From an uncultured Propionibacteriaceae bacterium (GTDB lineage Bacteria; Actinomycetota; Actinomycetes; Propionibacteriales; Propionibacteriaceae), in assembly GCA_937859105.1 (NCBI GenBank), contig CALMAD010000156.1, positions 1 through 7,401 of the forward strand: DNA of 7,401 bases. The letters are read 5' to 3'. The first letter of the stretch is position 1, and the number at the start of each line of letters is the position of its first letter. The notes beneath the pieces are model-generated. The model did not search any database. It was not told the origin of the DNA and saw only the letters and a list, made by a program, of their open reading frames with translations. The position numbers and the translations under genes are program-made. Positions 5,247 to 7,401 of this stretch are shown piece after piece.

Positions 5247-7401
5247 TACCGACCGCGGATCAGCGTGGCCTCCTTCGCGCCGGAGCGGTTGTCGAGGGCC
5301 ACGACCATCGCCCCGAGCGGACGCTGCGCGCGCCAGTTCGCGGCGTCCGCACGCAGCGTCACCGGGACGACCCGGTTGACGCCGACGGTCAGGTACTGGC
5401 CGTCCGACAACGCCTTCTTCCACGGGTTGTACCGTGCGGCGCCGGCGATCTCGTCGCTGAACGGACCCTCCAGCGAGTACGACGACACCTGGTAGGAGAA
5501 GTCGCCCTTGCTCTGCGTGAGCCCGAGGTCGGCGGCCTCGACGGGCAGCAGCACCGTGCTGCCGTCGGTGGGCGCGACCGTCAGATAGCCGGACGCCGCC
5601 ATGCGGTTGGTCGCGACCTCCTTGATGAAGACCTCCGACAGGCCGTTGGCGTCCCCGGCGCGGATCTGCCCGGAGTCGGCCGCGAACACCACGTAGTCGG
5701 GCTTGCCGTCGCCGTTGGTGTCGATGCTCACGTCGTACTCGTTCGACGCGGCATTCGAGAACCGGTCGTGCATGGTCACCGCGAACACGAGCATCTTCTT
5801 GCCGCCGACATCGGCCGCCTGGACGCCCGCCGCCCGCAGGTCGAAGCCCGAGCCGGTCGACTTCGGGTCGACGTCGTTCGCCGGGTCGGTGAGGCCCCAC
5901 GTGTAGACGTCGGCCCCCGCGGCCAGCGCGCCGCCGGCGTTCGCCACCGCCACGCGGGTCTGCCCGCTCGACCGCAGTTGACCGATCGGCGTCGCCGTGA
6001 TGTTCGCCACGGCCCGGGGCACCAGCAGGTACGGCACGCGCAGCACCGTCGAGCCGGACGTCAGCCGCACGCTGCCGGATACCTCGTGGAAGCCGAACGG
6101 GTCGTTCTCGTCCACGGCCGAGCCGACGTCGCGCGAGCGGGCAGTCAGCGTCACCCGGACGGTCGCCTGCCCGCCGGCCGGCACCCGCACGGACGCCGGC
6201 GAGAACGACAACCGCGCCGGACGAGACTGCCGGGACGCCTCCTGCGCGGCCCGGAACGTCATCGCCTGCGTCCCGTGGTTCACCAGCGTGACGGTCTTCG
6301 TGCCGCGGAAGGTCCCGTTGAACTCGGCCAGTCCGAACGACAGGGAGGGCTCCTTGTACGACTCGGTTCCGGACACGTACGTGTCGCCCGTCGCGACCAC
6401 CTTCGTGCCGACCGACTGCGCGGTGTCGACGAGCCCGGCCCCGCCGAGCGTCAGGCGGTACCCGCTCACCTTCGCCGGGTCGGCCGTCGACACCAGGGCT
6501 GCGGCGACGTCGGACGCCGTCCAGCCGCGGTGCGCCTGCACGGTCAGCGCGGCGATGCCCGCCACGTGCGGGGCCGCCATGGACGTGCCCGACAGGTACT
6601 GCGCGTCGGTGCCGGTGCCCACGGACGCCGAGGCGATCGACACGCCCGGCGCGCTCACGCCCGGCTTCAGGCCGGAGTCGCCGTTGCGCGGGCCGCCCGA
6701 AGAGAACGAGCCGAACCCGCGGAAGCCCGGGTTCGCCAGCCGGGACGCCGCGAGCGTCACCTGCTGGCCCGCGGCCGGGTTGACGGTCGGCCCGTCGCTC
6801 GCCTTGACGCCGAGCAGCGGGATCGTGACCTCGTAGGCCTCGCCCGTGTCGGGGTTCGACGCGATCGGCCCCTCGTACGGCGGGTAGATGTCGGCGTTGT
6901 TGATCATGAGCGCGGCGTCCGCCCCGGCCTTCTGCGCGAAGATCGCCTTGGCGACGCGGGCGCAACTGCCGCGCTGCGATACCGCGATCTGGGCCGGAGC
7001 TCCGGCCGCCTTGGTGATGCCCGCCTTCGTGTAGGCCTCCTCCGAGCAGCCGAGCGCCTCGTTCTCGGGCGTCGCCGGGTCGTCGGCGAGCACGACCACC
7101 CGCAGGGGGCCGCCCGGCAGCGTCGCGCCGTTGGCGTTGATCGCGTCGACCGTGGAGCCGCCCGGCAGCGAGATCGTCGCGCCGGGGAACGTCTCCGAGG
7201 AGTCCGTCGCCGCCACCGACACCACCCCGCGCCCGGCGCCGGGCGCGCCGGTGAGGTACGGGTTCGGCCCGCTGTTGCCCGCCGAGGCGATCACCACGAC
7301 GCCCGCGGCGACCGCGTTCGTGGCGGCCACCGACGTCGGGTCGTTGACCCGGCCGAAGGGCGAGCCGAGCGACATGTTGATGACGTCCATGCGGTGCTGC
7401 A
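5246..7401 (-). CDS. Secreted subtilisin-family (S8) serine protease with PA-domain insert, N-terminal part beyond the window
   Basis: The frame is open to the right edge, and the codons before the ATG at 7390 (Gln-His-Arg) continue a family-typical helix, so that ATG is internal. The signal peptide, any propeptide and the catalytic Asp and His lie outside the window. Counting from the ATG at 7390: MDVINMSLGS is the core strand; ASAGNSGP holds oxyanion Asn39; GTSMAAPHVAG holds nucleophile Ser270. Between them, about residues 95-215 form a protease-associated (PA) insert with Cys115 and Cys143, a likely disulfide. After the catalytic domain (ending near 330), residues about 345-420 look like an Fn3-type beta-sandwich, followed by further beta-rich sequence. 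DTNGDGKPD at 557-565 is a DxNxDxxxD calcium-loop-like motif. There is no cell-wall sorting signal or terminal membrane helix, so release into the medium is likely. The layout recalls Vpr/lactocepin-type proteases. It ends in TAG and is convergent with the hydrolase gene. Confidence 0.93.
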   Translation of the reverse strand, partial: QHRMDVINMSLGSPFGRVNDPTSVAATNAVAAGVVVIASAGNSGPNPYLTGAPGAGRGVVSVAATDSSETFPGATISLPGGSTVDAINANGATLPGGPLRVVVLADDPATPENEALGCSEEAYTKAGITKAAGAPAQIAVSQRGSCARVAKAIFAQKAGADAALMINNADIYPPYEGPIASNPDTGEAYEVTIPLLGVKASDGPTVNPAAGQQVTLAASRLANPGFRGFGSFSSGGPRNGDSGLKPGVSAPGVSIASASVGTGTDAQYLSGTSMAAPHVAGIAALTVQAHRGWTASDVAAALVSTADPAKVSGYRLTLGGAGLVDTAQSVGTKVVATGDTYVSGTESYKEPSLSFGLAEFNGTFRGTKTVTLVNHGTQAMTFRAAQEASRQSRPARLSFSPASVRVPAGGQATVRVTLTARSRDVGSAVDENDPFGFHEVSGSVRLTSGSTVLRVPYLLVPRAVANITATPIGQLRSSGQTRVAVANAGGALAAGADVYTWGLTDPANDVDPKSTGSGFDLRAAGVQAADVGGKKMLVFAVTMHDRFSNAASNEYDVSIDTNGDGKPDYVVFAADSGQIRAGDANGLSEVFIKEVATNRMAASGYLTVAPTDGSTVLLPVEAADLGLTQSKGDFSYQVSSYSLEGPFSDEIAGAARYNPWKKALSDGQYLTVGVNRVVPVTLRADAANWRAQRPLGAMVVALDNRSGAKEATLIRGR

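Noticed and set aside
5997..6836. A 279-codon plus-strand frame opposite the protease.
   Set aside because: It is an antisense shadow of the S8 catalytic and C-terminal domains, with no domain or ribosome binding site of its own.
3408..6965. A 1185-codon open frame on the minus strand, antisense to the CocE-like gene and continuing into another frame of the protease gene.
   Set aside because: The product is Arg/Gly/Pro-rich low-complexity sequence with no recognisable domain. It overlaps two well-supported genes. Long stop-free shadow frames are expected at this GC content because stop codons are AT-rich.
1..7401. The possibility of a novel defence, mobile or biosynthetic system.
   Set aside because: All five genes fall into known housekeeping or degradative families or a common lipoprotein type, with no transposase, integrase, nuclease, toxin-antitoxin pair, biosynthetic core enzyme or array visible on either strand.

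Overview
The window is an ordinary-looking piece of chromosome from a very GC-rich bacterium, almost certainly an actinomycete (Actinomycetota). The support is strong G/C in third codon positions, GTG starts, long stop-free shadow frames opposite real genes, GC-only hairpins without T tracts, and the protein families present. I cannot fix the genus from sequence alone; a Streptosporangiales/Actinomadura-like origin is only a guess.

Layout, left to right. (1) Positions 1-960, + strand: the 3' part of a class II fructose-1,6-bisphosphatase gene (glpX), cut by the left edge by probably fewer than about 40 codons. (2) Positions 989-2797, - strand, convergent with glpX across 28 bases holding a small inverted repeat: a complete GH13 alpha-glucosidase. 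(3) Positions 2798-2943: a divergent promoter region with a candidate promoter pointing left, a short inverted repeat, three TCGCCGA direct repeats and a clear ribosome binding site pointing right. (4) Positions 2944-3456, + strand: a small lipoprotein with a Pro/Ser/Thr/Ala-rich tether and a conserved but unnamed C-terminal domain. (5) Positions 3453-5207, + strand: a CocE/NonD-type alpha/beta-hydrolase whose GTG start overlaps the lipoprotein stop codon. (6) Positions 5208-5245: a strong GC hairpin between convergent genes. (7) Positions 5246-7401, - strand: the C-terminal 717 codons of a large subtilisin-family (S8) protease with a PA-domain insert and beta-rich C-terminal domains, cut by the right edge.

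How the genes fit together. GlpX is central metabolism (gluconeogenesis). The glucosidase releases glucose from short alpha-glucans. The lipoprotein and CocE-like hydrolase look like one transcription unit with coupled translation. The protease is predicted to be secreted. Nothing ties all five into one pathway, and strand changes divide them into at least four transcription units.

I found no tRNA, rRNA, CRISPR array, insertion sequence, phage gene or attachment site, and no gene-free stretch longer than about 150 bases. I see no convincing evidence of a novel multi-gene system. The points most worth a second look are the lipoprotein-hydrolase coupled pair, the altered nucleophile elbow of that hydrolase, and the possible leaderless start of the glucosidase gene.
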